From: an uncultured Clostridia bacterium
GTDB taxonomy: Bacteria; Bacillota; Clostridia; UBA1381
Direction: 5' to 3'
DNA: 64,000 nt
Assembly (NCBI GenBank): GCA_947624485.1
Contig: CANQKM010000009.1
Coordinates: 39,853-103,852 of the forward strand
Positions 51,471 to 60,311 of the stretch are shown in pieces. Every line of letters begins with the position of its first letter. Positions within the stretch are counted from its first letter, which is position 1. A program made the translations under genes and the position numbers. The notes under the pieces are model-generated. The model searched no databases and was not told the DNA's origin. It was given only the letters and a program-made list of their open reading frames with translations.

Positions 51471-52649
51471 TTACTTACGCGTATGTCTTTGCACAAATTT
51501 TTCTATGCGCTTCAGCGCTTCCTGTATATTTTCTATCGAGTAAGCGTAGGAGCAGCGTATAAATCCCTCGCCGCTTTCACCGAACGCACTGCCCGGCACG
51601 ACCGCGACATGCTCCTCCTCCAACAGCTTTTCGCAGAATTCCTCCGAGTTCATGCCGGTCGATTTGATGCACGGGAACACGTAAAACGCGCCCAAAGGCT
51701 CAAAGCAGCTTAGCCCCATAGCCCTGAAGCCGTCCACGATGTAACGGCGGCGGTAATTGTATTCCTGACGCATTTCCTCAACGTCGTCGTCACAGCTTTT
51801 AAGCGCCTCGATCGCCGCGTACTGCGCGGTTGTGGGCGCGGACATTATGCCGTACTGGTGGATCTTACGCATAAGGCTTATCAATTCCGCGGGACCGAGT
51901 GCGTAGCCGAGCCTCCAGCCCGTCATCGCAAACGCCTTTGAAAAGCCGTTTACGACGACCGTTCTTTCACGCATACCGTCTATTTTCGAGAACGGAACGT
52001 GTCCCTCCTCGCTGTAGCGAAGCTCGCCGTAAATCTCGTCCGACAGCACCATTATATCCGTGCCGCGAAGCACCTTCGCTATCGCTTCCAAATCGGCTTT
52101 GGACATAACGCCGCCGGTCGGATTGTTGGGGTAGGGGAGTATCAAAAGCTTCGTCTTGTCCGTGATTTTCTCCTTAAGCTGCGACGGAAGAAGCCTGAAA
52201 TCGTCCTCCTCCTTCGTCTCGATAGGAACGGGTACGCCGCCCGCCATGATTGTAAGAGGCTTGTAGCACACAAAGCACGGTTCGGGTATAAGCACCTCGT
52301 CGCCGGGGTTTACAAGCGTGCGTATCATGAGGTCGATCGCCTCGCTGCCTCCCACCGTCACAAGGACTTCGGTTTTCGCGTCGTATTTTACACCGAACTT
52401 TCTGTCGTTGTAATCGCATATCGCCTCGCGCAGTTCTATGAGACCTGAATTGGCGGTGTAGTGCGTCTGCCCCTTTTCGAGAGAATATATACCCGCCTCG
52501 CGTATTGACCAGGGCGTGGTGAAGTCAGGCTCGCCCACACCCAGGGAAATCGCGTCCTTCATTTCCGCCGCTATATCGAAAAATTTTCTTATCCCCGAGG
52601 GCGGCAGAGCCGACACGACGGGGGAAACGATTTTACCGTAATCTATCAT
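51471..52649 (-). CDS. PLP-dependent aminotransferase, class I
   Basis: A 392-residue fold-type I aminotransferase. GVGEPDFTTPW near residue 38 contacts the substrate. PNNPTGGVM near residue 173 and the PLP lysine in NGFSKAFAMTGWRLGY near residue 238 are intact. FIRCSYAYSIENI near the end holds the carboxylate-binding arginine. It resembles the aspartate/aromatic (PatA/AspC) group; substrate cannot be fixed. The ATG overlaps the stop of the Lrp gene by four bases, implying control by and coupling with that regulator. Confidence 0.9.
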   Translation of the reverse strand: MIDYGKIVSPVVSALPPSGIRKFFDIAAEMKDAISLGVGEPDFTTPWSIREAGIYSLEKGQTHYTANSGLIELREAICDYNDRKFGVKYDAKTEVLVTVGGSEAIDLMIRTLVNPGDEVLIPEPCFVCYKPLTIMAGGVPVPIETKEEDDFRLLPSQLKEKITDKTKLLILPYPNNPTGGVMSKADLEAIAKVLRGTDIMVLSDEIYGELRYSEEGHVPFSKIDGMRERTVVVNGFSKAFAMTGWRLGYALGPAELISLMRKIHQYGIMSAPTTAQYAAIEALKSCDDDVEEMRQEYNYRRRYIVDGFRAMGLSCFEPLGAFYVFPCIKSTGMNSEEFCEKLLEEEHVAVVPGSAFGESGEGFIRCSYAYSIENIQEALKRIEKFVQRHTRK

Positions 52650-53128
52650 AAAGTAATCACCTGTCTTGTATCCTTTTCGTCGTCCTCGAATACAATTCCT
52701 TCCTCCTTGTATTTTTTAAGCACGAAATGCGTCGCCGTCGAAATAATGGAGTCCATCGGGGCGAGCTTCTGCGCGACAAAGAGCGCGACCTCCTTCATGC
52801 TCTTACCCTCTATCGTAACGGCGAGGTCGTAAGCTCCCGACATGAGGTAAAGCGACTTGACCTGCGGATACTTGTAGATCCTTTCCGCAACCTTGTCAAA
52901 GCCCTCGCCCCTCTGCGGCGTTATGCGAAGCTCAATAAGAGCCGTCACAACCTCGCGGTCGGTTTTGTCCCAGTTTACTATCGTCTTGTAACCGACGATA
53001 ACGTTATCCTTTTCGAGCTTTTCTATCGCGTCCGCGACCTCCTGCTTGTCCGTACCCAGCATCTGGGCGATCTTGGCTCGTGATATATTGCTTTTTTCCT
53101 TATCGAGAATTTTGAGTATTTCGTCCAT
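52646..53128 (-). CDS. Lrp/AsnC family transcriptional regulator
   Basis: A 160-residue regulator. Residues ~1-60 form a helix-turn-helix (ISRAKIAQMLGTDKQEVADAI, then EKDNVIVGYKTIVNW). The C-terminal RAM/ACT-like domain covers VVTALIELRITPQRGEGFDKVAERI and the later MSGAYDLAVTIEGKSMKEVALFV, which is the ligand-binding segment (given in short pieces). It likely senses an amino acid and controls the coupled aminotransferase. GGAAAGGTG sets the ATG at 53128; 17 further upstream codons are rejected. Divergent from asnB. Confidence 0.9.
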   Translation of the reverse strand: MDEILKILDKEKSNISRAKIAQMLGTDKQEVADAIEKLEKDNVIVGYKTIVNWDKTDREVVTALIELRITPQRGEGFDKVAERIYKYPQVKSLYLMSGAYDLAVTIEGKSMKEVALFVAQKLAPMDSIISTATHFVLKKYKEEGIVFEDDEKDTRQVITL

Positions 53129-53282
53129 AAAAATCAGCACCTTTCCGCGCTTTTTAGAAAGCCGCGCACAAATAGTCATTCTATCTTATCATTATATAAT
53201 ATTTTCAATTAAAAATCTATACTTTTTGAAAAATAATCGGATTTTTTCCTAAATATTTTGTAAAATCACCAAAAACGGCAGC

Positions 53283-53311
53283 CTCACAAAACGGTGCCGG
53301 GCGCATATAAT
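53283..53311 (+). promoter_or_regulatory. Probable promoter of asnB
   Basis: CTCACA, a 17-base spacer and TATAAT, 31 bases before the preferred ATG at 53342. The other 150 bases of the divergent gap are AT-rich. A weak TATAAT on the minus strand at 53191-53196 may serve lrp. Confidence 0.6.
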
Positions 53312-53341
53312 ACAATAAAAATGTGTATCGGGGGTAATTTT

Positions 53342-55192
53342 ATGTGCGGAATATGCGGATTTATAAACTACAAAACCAATCTTGTAAAGAACGAGGCGGA
53401 AAACAAAGCCGTGGCGCGCGCCATGGCGGAGAAAATACGTCACCGCGGGCCCGACTCCCGGGGCGAATGGGTGGGCGAGCATGCCGCCTTTTCGCACAGC
53501 CGTCTTGCGGTAATCGACGTTGAAAGGGGCTTGCAGCCGATGAAGCGCACCGTCGCGGGACACGAGTTTGTGATAACGTATAACGGCGAGCTTTACAACA
53601 CTAAGGAGATACGCGACGATCTTTTGTCCTACGGCTATGAGTTTGAAACGTCGTCGGACACCGAGGTGCTTCTTACGGCTTACATACATTACGGCGAGCG
53701 TGTCGCCGAGAGGCTTAACGGAATATACGCGTTCGCGGTTTGGGACAGCATGCGCCAGTGCGTCTATGCCTGCCGCGACCGTTTCGGCGTGAAGCCGTTT
53801 TTCTACACGAAAAAGGGAAGCACCGTCGTTTTCGCTTCGGAAATAAAGGCGCTTTTCGAGTACCCGGGCATAAAGAGAGAGCTTGACAAAACCGGACTTT
53901 GCGAGCTTCTGGCGCTCAGTCCGGCGCGTACGCAGGGCAACGGTGTGTTTAAGGATATTTCGGAGCTTCGCCCGGCGCGGTACATGGTAATAGACCGCCG
54001 CGGCATACGCGTAAAGCAGTACTGGGAGTTTAAAAGCCATGAGCATACCGACAGCTACGAGGACACGATCGCGCGCACGCGCTCGCTCGTGTACGACGCG
54101 GTAAGACGGCAGCTTGTTTCGGACGTACCGATTGCGACGTTCCTTTCGGGCGGACTCGACTCGAGCGTGATAACGGCGATAGGCGCTATTGAGATGCAGC
54201 GGAACGGCGGACGGCTCTCGACATACTCGTTCGACTACGAGGGCAACTCAAAATACTTCAAAGCGTCGCATTTCCAGCCCGACAGCGACACAAAATGGGT
54301 GCCGCGCATGGTTGAGGAATTTGACACCGACCACACTTACCTCGTCTGCCCGAACAGCGCGCTTACGGAGCTTTTGGAGGAAGCGCTCACCGCCAAGGAT
54401 TTGCCCGGTATGGCTGACGTGGACGCGTCGCTTCTCTACTTCTGCCGCGAGGTCAAGAAAAATCACACCGTCGTGCTGTCGGGCGAGTGCAGCGACGAGA
54501 TTTTCGGCGGCTACCCGTGGTTCCGTGAGAAAAAGGCGTTTGAAACGGCTGCGTTCCCGTGGTGCTACGATTTGTCGCTTAGGAACAATATTTTGAAGGA
54601 CGATGTGCGTGACGCGCTCGACCTCGAGGGCTATTCGAGTATGCGCTACGAGGAAAGCATAGCCGAAACGCCTGTTTTCTACGGCGACAGCGCGGAGGAA
54701 AAACGCCGCCGCGAAATATCGTACCTCAACATCAACTGGTTCATGACGAACCTGCTCGACCGCAAGGACAGAATGAGCATGGCGAGCGGTCTGGAGGTGC
54801 GCGTGCCGTTCTGCGACCACCGCCTTGCCGAGTACGTCTGGAACATTCCGTGGGAGATGAAAAATAAGGACAACGTGTCCAAAAACGTGCTGCGCGAGGC
54901 GGCAAAGGGCATACTGCCCGAGGACGTGAGGCTGCGCCGCAAAAGCCCGTACCCGAAAACGCACAATCCGCATTACGAGGCGGCTGTGAAGGAGCTTCTG
55001 GACGGCATAATCTCCGATCCGAACGCGCCCGTGCTCACGCTCTGCGACAAGGCAAAGCTCGACGATGTGTTAAACGGCTCGTCCGACTACGGCAAACCGT
55101 TTTTCGGTCAGCTTATGGCGGGGCCGCAGTTTATCGGCTACATAGTACAGCTTAACTATCTCCTGAAGGGCTGCGCCGTAACGCTCGATTAA
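53342..55192 (+). CDS. asnB: Asparagine synthase (glutamine-hydrolysing)
   Basis: Makes asparagine from aspartate, glutamine and ATP. The start at 53342 exposes the catalytic cysteine as residue 2 (MCGICGF). This rules out the longer in-frame start at 53294 and matches the GGGGG site before it. The amidotransferase domain continues with KIRHRGPDSRGEW and YNGELYNTKEIR. The synthetase domain has the ATP pyrophosphatase loop FLSGGLDSS near residue 277 and VLSGECSDEIFGGYPW near residue 380. 616 residues is normal for AsnB. It could alternatively amidate a wall precursor, since an acetylation pair follows, but that is only positional. Confidence 0.92.
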   Translation: MCGICGFINYKTNLVKNEAENKAVARAMAEKIRHRGPDSRGEWVGEHAAFSHSRLAVIDVERGLQPMKRTVAGHEFVITYNGELYNTKEIRDDLLSYGYEFETSSDTEVLLTAYIHYGERVAERLNGIYAFAVWDSMRQCVYACRDRFGVKPFFYTKKGSTVVFASEIKALFEYPGIKRELDKTGLCELLALSPARTQGNGVFKDISELRPARYMVIDRRGIRVKQYWEFKSHEHTDSYEDTIARTRSLVYDAVRRQLVSDVPIATFLSGGLDSSVITAIGAIEMQRNGGRLSTYSFDYEGNSKYFKASHFQPDSDTKWVPRMVEEFDTDHTYLVCPNSALTELLEEALTAKDLPGMADVDASLLYFCREVKKNHTVVLSGECSDEIFGGYPWFREKKAFETAAFPWCYDLSLRNNILKDDVRDALDLEGYSSMRYEESIAETPVFYGDSAEEKRRREISYLNINWFMTNLLDRKDRMSMASGLEVRVPFCDHRLAEYVWNIPWEMKNKDNVSKNVLREAAKGILPEDVRLRRKSPYPKTHNPHYEAAVKELLDGIISDPNAPVLTLCDKAKLDDVLNGSSDYGKPFFGQLMAGPQFIGYIVQLNYLLKGCAVTLD

Positions 55193-55215
55193 CGGACAGT
55201 ATGCGACAATATTTG

Positions 55216-55244
55216 TTGACATTTTCCCGATAATAGTGTACAAT
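55216..55244 (+). promoter_or_regulatory. Sigma-A promoter of MBOAT-DHHW genes
   Basis: TTGACA (perfect), a 17-base spacer and TACAAT, 84 bases upstream of the MBOAT start. Confidence 0.85.
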
Positions 55245-55257
55245 TTATCATGGCTCA

Positions 55258-55286
55258 TTACGCGCCGCTGTACCGGCGGCGCGTAA
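55258..55286 (+). promoter_or_regulatory. Stem-loop in the MBOAT leader
   Basis: TTACGCGCCGC and GCGGCGCGTAA form a perfect 11-bp stem around seven bases. It is not followed by a T run, so it is not a terminator. It lies just past the expected transcription start and could stabilise the mRNA or bind a regulator. Confidence 0.55.
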
Positions 55287-55327
55287 AACGGGCAGCAAAA
55301 AACTGCGCGACGGAAGGGGAGATGATC

Positions 55328-56716
55328 TTGGTATTTTCGAGCCTTATTTTTGTGTGCGTATTTCTTCCGGCCGTGCTTTTGCTGTACAACCTGTCTAAAA
55401 ACATTACATATAAAAATATTGTCCTCGCCGTAACGTCGCTTATATTCTACGCGTGGGGCGAGCCTGTATGGGTGCTGCTTCTTATTTTCAGCACCGTAAT
55501 GGATTATATAAACGGCAGAATAATAGACAAATATTACGCCCGGCCGCAGGCGACCGTTGCTCTTGCCGCGTCGCTCGTGTTAAATCTCGGTATTCTTTTT
55601 GTGTTCAAGTATTCGGGTTTTCTTATCGGAAGCATAAACGCCGCGGCTCATCTTTCGATCCCGAACCCAAGCCCCGCGCTTCCGATAGGAATATCGTTCT
55701 ATACCTTCCAGACGCTGTCGTATACGATTGACATGTACCGCGGCAAAACGAAGGTGCAGAAGTCGTATCTGAACTATCTCACATACGTTTCAATGTTTCC
55801 GCAGCTTGTCGCCGGCCCTATCGTGCGTTACAGCTCCATTGCCGACCAGCTTACCGACAGGCGCGCGACAATGGACGATTTCGCGTACGGCGTGAAGCGT
55901 TTCACGGTCGGTATGTGCAAAAAGGTAATGCTCGCGAACAGCGCCGGAACGGTCGCGTCGATGCTTCTGGGCGGTACGCGCTACACCGTCGCGTCCGCGT
56001 GGCTCGGAATTTTGATGTACAGCTTTCAGATATATTTTGATTTTTCCGGCTACAGCGATATGGCGATAGGACTGGGCAGGATGCTCGGCTTCAAATTTCT
56101 CGAAAACTTCCGTTACCCGTACATTTCCGCGAGTATTACGGATTTCTGGCGCAGGTGGCACATGTCGCTGTCGCGCTTTTTCCGCGACTACATATACATT
56201 CCGCTCGGCGGCAACCGATACAGACAGCTTCGGAACATAATGGCTGTTTGGCTGCTCACCGGTCTTTGGCACGGCGCAAGCTGGAACTTCATAATCTGGG
56301 GACTTTTCTACGGTGTGTTTCTGCTTATCGAAAAAAAGGCGTTCGGCGGCAGACTGCAGAAAATACCGTCGCCGTTTTGCTATATATACACGATGTTTTT
56401 CGTCGTGATTGGGTGGAGCATATTCTACTTTACCGATCTGGGCGCGCTGTGGACATTCCTGAAAAGCGCGTTCGGCGTGGGCGTGCCGCTTTACGACCTG
56501 ACGGTACACTCGGCATTCTTCACGAATTTGTGGCTGTTTATCGTCTGCATACTCGCCTCAACGCCGATACCCGTAACGGTATACAACTACCTGTGCAAAA
56601 AACACGAAACATTCGCGGCTGTGTCGCAGCCGCTGCTCGTAATCGTCGGACTGGGCGTATGCTTTATACTTCTTGTGGGACAAACCTACAATCCGTTTTT
56701 GTATTTCAGATTTTAA
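55328..56716 (+). CDS. MBOAT family O-acyltransferase (AlgI/DltB-like)
   Basis: A 462-residue polytopic membrane protein of the membrane-bound O-acyltransferase family, which moves acyl groups across the membrane to glycans. The start is TTG at 55328, placed by GGGGAG and giving MVFSSLIF, the standard AlgI N-terminus; the ATG at 55322 is too close to the SD. Conserved blocks are LPIGISFYTFQTLSYTIDMYRG, FPQLVAGPIVRYS, IYFDFSGYSDMAIGLGRMLGF (in part) and the catalytic histidine in GLWHGASWNFIIWG near residue 317. It is followed after 21 bases by a DHHW-type partner, the usual acetylation pair. Confidence 0.9.
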   Translation: MVFSSLIFVCVFLPAVLLLYNLSKNITYKNIVLAVTSLIFYAWGEPVWVLLLIFSTVMDYINGRIIDKYYARPQATVALAASLVLNLGILFVFKYSGFLIGSINAAAHLSIPNPSPALPIGISFYTFQTLSYTIDMYRGKTKVQKSYLNYLTYVSMFPQLVAGPIVRYSSIADQLTDRRATMDDFAYGVKRFTVGMCKKVMLANSAGTVASMLLGGTRYTVASAWLGILMYSFQIYFDFSGYSDMAIGLGRMLGFKFLENFRYPYISASITDFWRRWHMSLSRFFRDYIYIPLGGNRYRQLRNIMAVWLLTGLWHGASWNFIIWGLFYGVFLLIEKKAFGGRLQKIPSPFCYIYTMFFVVIGWSIFYFTDLGALWTFLKSAFGVGVPLYDLTVHSAFFTNLWLFIVCILASTPIPVTVYNYLCKKHETFAAVSQPLLVIVGLGVCFILLVGQTYNPFLYFRF

Positions 56717-56737
56717 GGAAAGGGGAGAGTGACGGCA

Positions 56738-57925
56738 ATGAAAAACAAGCTGATAATCGGCGCGTTCCTTGTGATGCTCGCGGCGTTTGTGACAATGCTC
56801 GCGCTCCCCGCGGACAGGGCGAGCATAGAGCGTGAGAACCGCGAACCGGCGCAAATGCCGCTGCTTAGCCGTTCTACCGTTTTTTCCGGCAAATTCGAGT
56901 CGGATTTTGAATCGTATTTGGGCGACAATATAGGACTGCGCTCGTATTTTACGGCTGCGTCGAAGGGACTTGACGCGGCAAAGGGTATAACGCCCGACAC
57001 CGGCTCGGTAATTTCGACAAACAAGGACATAGGCACCGGCACGACTATAAAAATGACGCTGCTGTTTGTCAGGGACACCGTTATGGAGATGTTTTTAAGG
57101 AACGACGAAACGGAAAAAATATACACCGACGCCGTGAACGCGCTTGCGGAAAGGCTGCCGAAGAACGTTAAGGTTTACAGTATGCTTATTCCGACGCAGC
57201 TTGAATTCCGCGAGCCGATATACAAAAATCTCCAGGACAGCCAGACCGACGCGATAAGCGATATGTACGGCATGCTCGGCGACCGTGTGACGGCGGTTGA
57301 CGCTGTCGGCGCGCTTTCGGAACACGCGGACGAGTATATTTATTTCCGCAGCGACCACCACTGGACGCAGCTCGGCGCGTATTACGCGTACCGCGCGTTT
57401 ACGGACGCGTCGGGCGCAAAGGCGGTAAACGATACTGATTACAAAAGCTACGGCATAAGAGGCGTACTCGGCTACCTGTACGACAGAGTAAACACGCCCG
57501 GCATCACGAAAAATCCCGACACGGTGGAGTGGTACGATTTGGATGAGAGCGGAGATATAAAGGTAAGCTCGCTCAAGGACGGCAAGGACGGAGCGTTTAC
57601 GGAGTACGAGGGCAAAATGTACCACGAGGACAAGCGCGGCTACAACTTCTTTTTCGGCAGCGACTATCCGCTTTTGGAGCTTGAAAACACCGCGCTCCCC
57701 GACGGGAAAACGATCGTCGTGATAAAGGACTCCTACGCGAACGCGTTCGCGCCGTGGCTCGCGAAGAGCTATAAGCGCGTAATTCTGGTAGATCCCCGTA
57801 TATACGAGGGCGGCATAGACGCTGTCACGGAGAAATTCAAGCCCGACGAGCTTCTCGTAATGAACTACATTTTCACGACGAATTTCCCCGATTACTGCGG
57901 TATGCTGAAAAATTTATGCAAATAA
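56738..57925 (+). CDS. DHHW-motif protein (AlgJ/AlgX-like acetyltransferase partner)
   Basis: A 395-residue protein with an N-terminal signal anchor (LIIGAFLVMLAAFVTML), so the body is outside the cell. The name-giving motif is RSDHHWTQLGAYYAY near residue 205, supplying Asp and His of an SGNH-type triad. The probable serine is in VIKDSYANAFAPWL near residue 325. Such proteins accept the acyl group delivered by an MBOAT partner and transfer it to polysaccharide. ATG 56738 follows AAAGGGGAGAG; a GTG at 56729 is too close. Target glycan unknown. Confidence 0.85.
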   Translation: MKNKLIIGAFLVMLAAFVTMLALPADRASIERENREPAQMPLLSRSTVFSGKFESDFESYLGDNIGLRSYFTAASKGLDAAKGITPDTGSVISTNKDIGTGTTIKMTLLFVRDTVMEMFLRNDETEKIYTDAVNALAERLPKNVKVYSMLIPTQLEFREPIYKNLQDSQTDAISDMYGMLGDRVTAVDAVGALSEHADEYIYFRSDHHWTQLGAYYAYRAFTDASGAKAVNDTDYKSYGIRGVLGYLYDRVNTPGITKNPDTVEWYDLDESGDIKVSSLKDGKDGAFTEYEGKMYHEDKRGYNFFFGSDYPLLELENTALPDGKTIVVIKDSYANAFAPWLAKSYKRVILVDPRIYEGGIDAVTEKFKPDELLVMNYIFTTNFPDYCGMLKNLCK

Positions 57926-57997
57926 TTTCGGCAATAATTAAATTTACTATTCCAAAACCGGAAAATATATGTTACAATGGATAATGGAGTGATAGGG

Positions 57998-58468
57998 ATG
58001 TTGGTTCACACGATACCTCCTTTGTACGATAACAATTCACAAATACTGATACTCGGCAGCTTTCCGTCCGTGAAGTCGCGCGAGGCGCGGTTTTTCTACG
58101 GACACCCCCAAAACCGCTTCTGGAAGGTAACGAGCGCTGTCTTTGAGGACGAGTGTCCCGTTACGACTGAGGAAAAGAAAGCGTTTCTGCTCCGAAACAG
58201 GGCGGCAGTGTGGGACGTGATAGGAAGCTGCGACATACAAGGCTCGGCTGACAGCACGATAACTAACGTCACGCCGAACGACCTCGGCGTAATTCTCGAA
58301 AACGCCGACATAAAGAGGATATTCGTAAACGGCGCGGCGGCGTACAAGTATTTTACGAAATATAACAAAGACCTCGAAGCCGTGCGTCTGCCGTCAACAA
58401 GCCCGGCAAACGCGGCGTACTCTCTTGAACGGCTGATAAATGAGTGGAAGGTTATAAGACAAATTTAA
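57998..58468 (+). CDS. DNA-deoxyinosine glycosylase (uracil-DNA glycosylase superfamily)
   Basis: A 156-residue small glycosylase that removes damaged or deaminated bases. Motifs of the superfamily are present: ILILGSFPSVKSREARFFYGHPQNRFW near residues 17-43 (described; GSFPS and FYGHPQNRFW are the key parts) and LPSTSPANAAY near residue 132. The arrangement matches the DNA-deoxyinosine glycosylase/MUG-like group more than classic Ung. GGAGTGAT sets the ATG at 57998 instead of 57977. It is a single gene followed by the Na/Pi transporter. Confidence 0.85.
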   Translation: MLVHTIPPLYDNNSQILILGSFPSVKSREARFFYGHPQNRFWKVTSAVFEDECPVTTEEKKAFLLRNRAAVWDVIGSCDIQGSADSTITNVTPNDLGVILENADIKRIFVNGAAAYKYFTKYNKDLEAVRLPSTSPANAAYSLERLINEWKVIRQI

Positions 58469-58511
58469 GACAGAGACAGTAACAACGGAAAAGGACAGGT
58501 GACAAATTTAT

Positions 58512-60275
58512 ATGGGCATTTTCACAATATTCAAGATATTCGGCGGACTTGCCATGTTCCTTTACGGAATGAACGTAATGGGCGACGGCTTGAAAAAGCT
58601 CGGCGGTTCAAAGCTTGAATCTATCCTTGAAACGCTTACGAAAAACAAATTCATGGGCGTGCTTCTGGGTACGGTCGTCACAGCCGTGATACAGTCGTCC
58701 TCCGCAACGACGGTAATGGTTGTCGGCTTCGTAAACTCCGGAATAATGAAGCTTTCACAGTCTATAAGCGTAATGATGGGCGCGAGCATAGGCACGACAA
58801 TGACGGCGTGGATACTGTCGCTGTCGGGCGTGCAGGGCGAGAGCATATGGGCGAATATCCTAAAGCCCGAGAACTTTACGCCGATACTCGGATTTATCGG
58901 TATAGTTCTTATCATGTTTTCCAAAAACGAGAAGAAAAACAATCTGGGCAATATACTTGTCGGCTTCGCGGTGCTGATGTTCGGTATGACAACGATGTCG
59001 AGCGAGGTCAAGAGCATACAGGATAACCCCGCGCTTATAAATGTGATAACAACGCTGTCAAACCCCGTTATAGGCGTTATTGTGGGTATGTTTATCACTG
59101 CCGCGATACAGTCCTCGTCGGCTTCGATAGGTATTTTGCAGGCGCTCAGCGCGACGGGACAGATAACGTTCGTGTCCGCGATACCGTACATAGTCGGCGC
59201 GAACGTCGGCGCGAGCATATCCGCGCTCATATCGAGTCTGGGTGCGAGCAAAAACGCGAAACGCGCCGCGATATGCAATCTTTATTATAAGCTTATAAGC
59301 GCCATTCTGTTCCTGATACTGATATTCGTGCTGAACGCGTTTATAGATATGACTATCCTCGAAAGCAGCACGAGCGCGGTGACGATAGCCGTTGTGCATA
59401 CCGTATTCAACGTGCTTGCCGCGGCGGTACTGCTGCCGTTCACGTCGCTTATCGAGAAGCTCGCGCGCCTTACGATAAAGGAAGGCGCGGAGAGAAGCGC
59501 GTTCCCTGTGCTTGACGACAGATTTCTTGCCACACCGTCCTACGCGGTAGAGCAGTCTCTTACGCTTGCGGTAAACATGGCGTATATTGCGAAGGACAGC
59601 TTTACAATGGCTCAGGACTGCGTCGCGAGCTACAGCGAAAGACTGGACAAGCAGATAATAGACAACGAGCGCGAAACGGACGAGTACGAGGACGCGCTGA
59701 GCGTGTACCTCATAAAATTAAGCGCGCAGCAGCTCTCGATGGTTGACGCGCAGAAGGTCTCGATACTTTTGAGCGCGATCTCGGACTTTGAAAAAATGAC
59801 CGACTACACGACCGACCTTGTGTTCACCGCGCGTGAAAAGCACAATCAGAATGTGCATTTCTCGGAGAAGGCAAGGCAGGAGATTACTATTATGGTAAAC
59901 GCCGTCGGCGAGGCTATCGACCTCACGATAAGCGCGTTCTCGAATAACGACGTGAAGCTCGCCTATAAGGTCGAGCCGCTGGAGGACGTTATAGACCACA
60001 TCAGAAACGACCTCAAAAACCGTCATATCCACCGTATGCAGGAGGGACGCTGTCCGGTCGAGCAGGGATTTATTTTCACCGATTACATAAACGCTCTTGA
60101 AAAAATATCCGACCACTGCTCAAACGTCGCGTCGGCTATTATAGAGCTTAACAACGACAATTACGACATTCATAACGTAATGTCGAACCGCCGCATCGAG
60201 GAGGGCTACAAGGAGCAGTACGCGTACTACGCGGAAAAGTACAGCCTCCCGTTCTCAAAATCAAGCGGAAATTAA
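58512..60275 (+). CDS. Na/Pi cotransporter family protein with PhoU-like domain
   Basis: A 587-residue protein. The N-terminal ~330 residues form two inverted Na_Pi_cotrans repeats with the signature QSSSATT (AVIQSSSATTVMVVGF) and QSSSAS (AAIQSSSASIGILQAL). The C-terminal ~230 residues are cytoplasmic PhoU-like helices (ISDFEKMTDYTTDLV and ALEKISDHCSNVASAI), the usual regulatory tail. It should import phosphate with sodium. AGGTGA lies before the ATG. A bidirectional terminator follows. Confidence 0.92.
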   Translation: MGIFTIFKIFGGLAMFLYGMNVMGDGLKKLGGSKLESILETLTKNKFMGVLLGTVVTAVIQSSSATTVMVVGFVNSGIMKLSQSISVMMGASIGTTMTAWILSLSGVQGESIWANILKPENFTPILGFIGIVLIMFSKNEKKNNLGNILVGFAVLMFGMTTMSSEVKSIQDNPALINVITTLSNPVIGVIVGMFITAAIQSSSASIGILQALSATGQITFVSAIPYIVGANVGASISALISSLGASKNAKRAAICNLYYKLISAILFLILIFVLNAFIDMTILESSTSAVTIAVVHTVFNVLAAAVLLPFTSLIEKLARLTIKEGAERSAFPVLDDRFLATPSYAVEQSLTLAVNMAYIAKDSFTMAQDCVASYSERLDKQIIDNERETDEYEDALSVYLIKLSAQQLSMVDAQKVSILLSAISDFEKMTDYTTDLVFTAREKHNQNVHFSEKARQEITIMVNAVGEAIDLTISAFSNNDVKLAYKVEPLEDVIDHIRNDLKNRHIHRMQEGRCPVEQGFIFTDYINALEKISDHCSNVASAIIELNNDNYDIHNVMSNRRIEEGYKEQYAYYAEKYSLPFSKSSGN

Positions 60276-60311
60276 AAAATGACCTCCTCTATGAGGAGGT
60301 CAAATTTTTTA
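60275..60311. terminator. Bidirectional terminator, Na/Pi cotransporter / rodA
   Basis: GACCTCCTC and GAGGAGGTC form a perfect 9-bp stem with loop TAT. A runs and T runs flank both sides between convergent genes. Confidence 0.9.
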
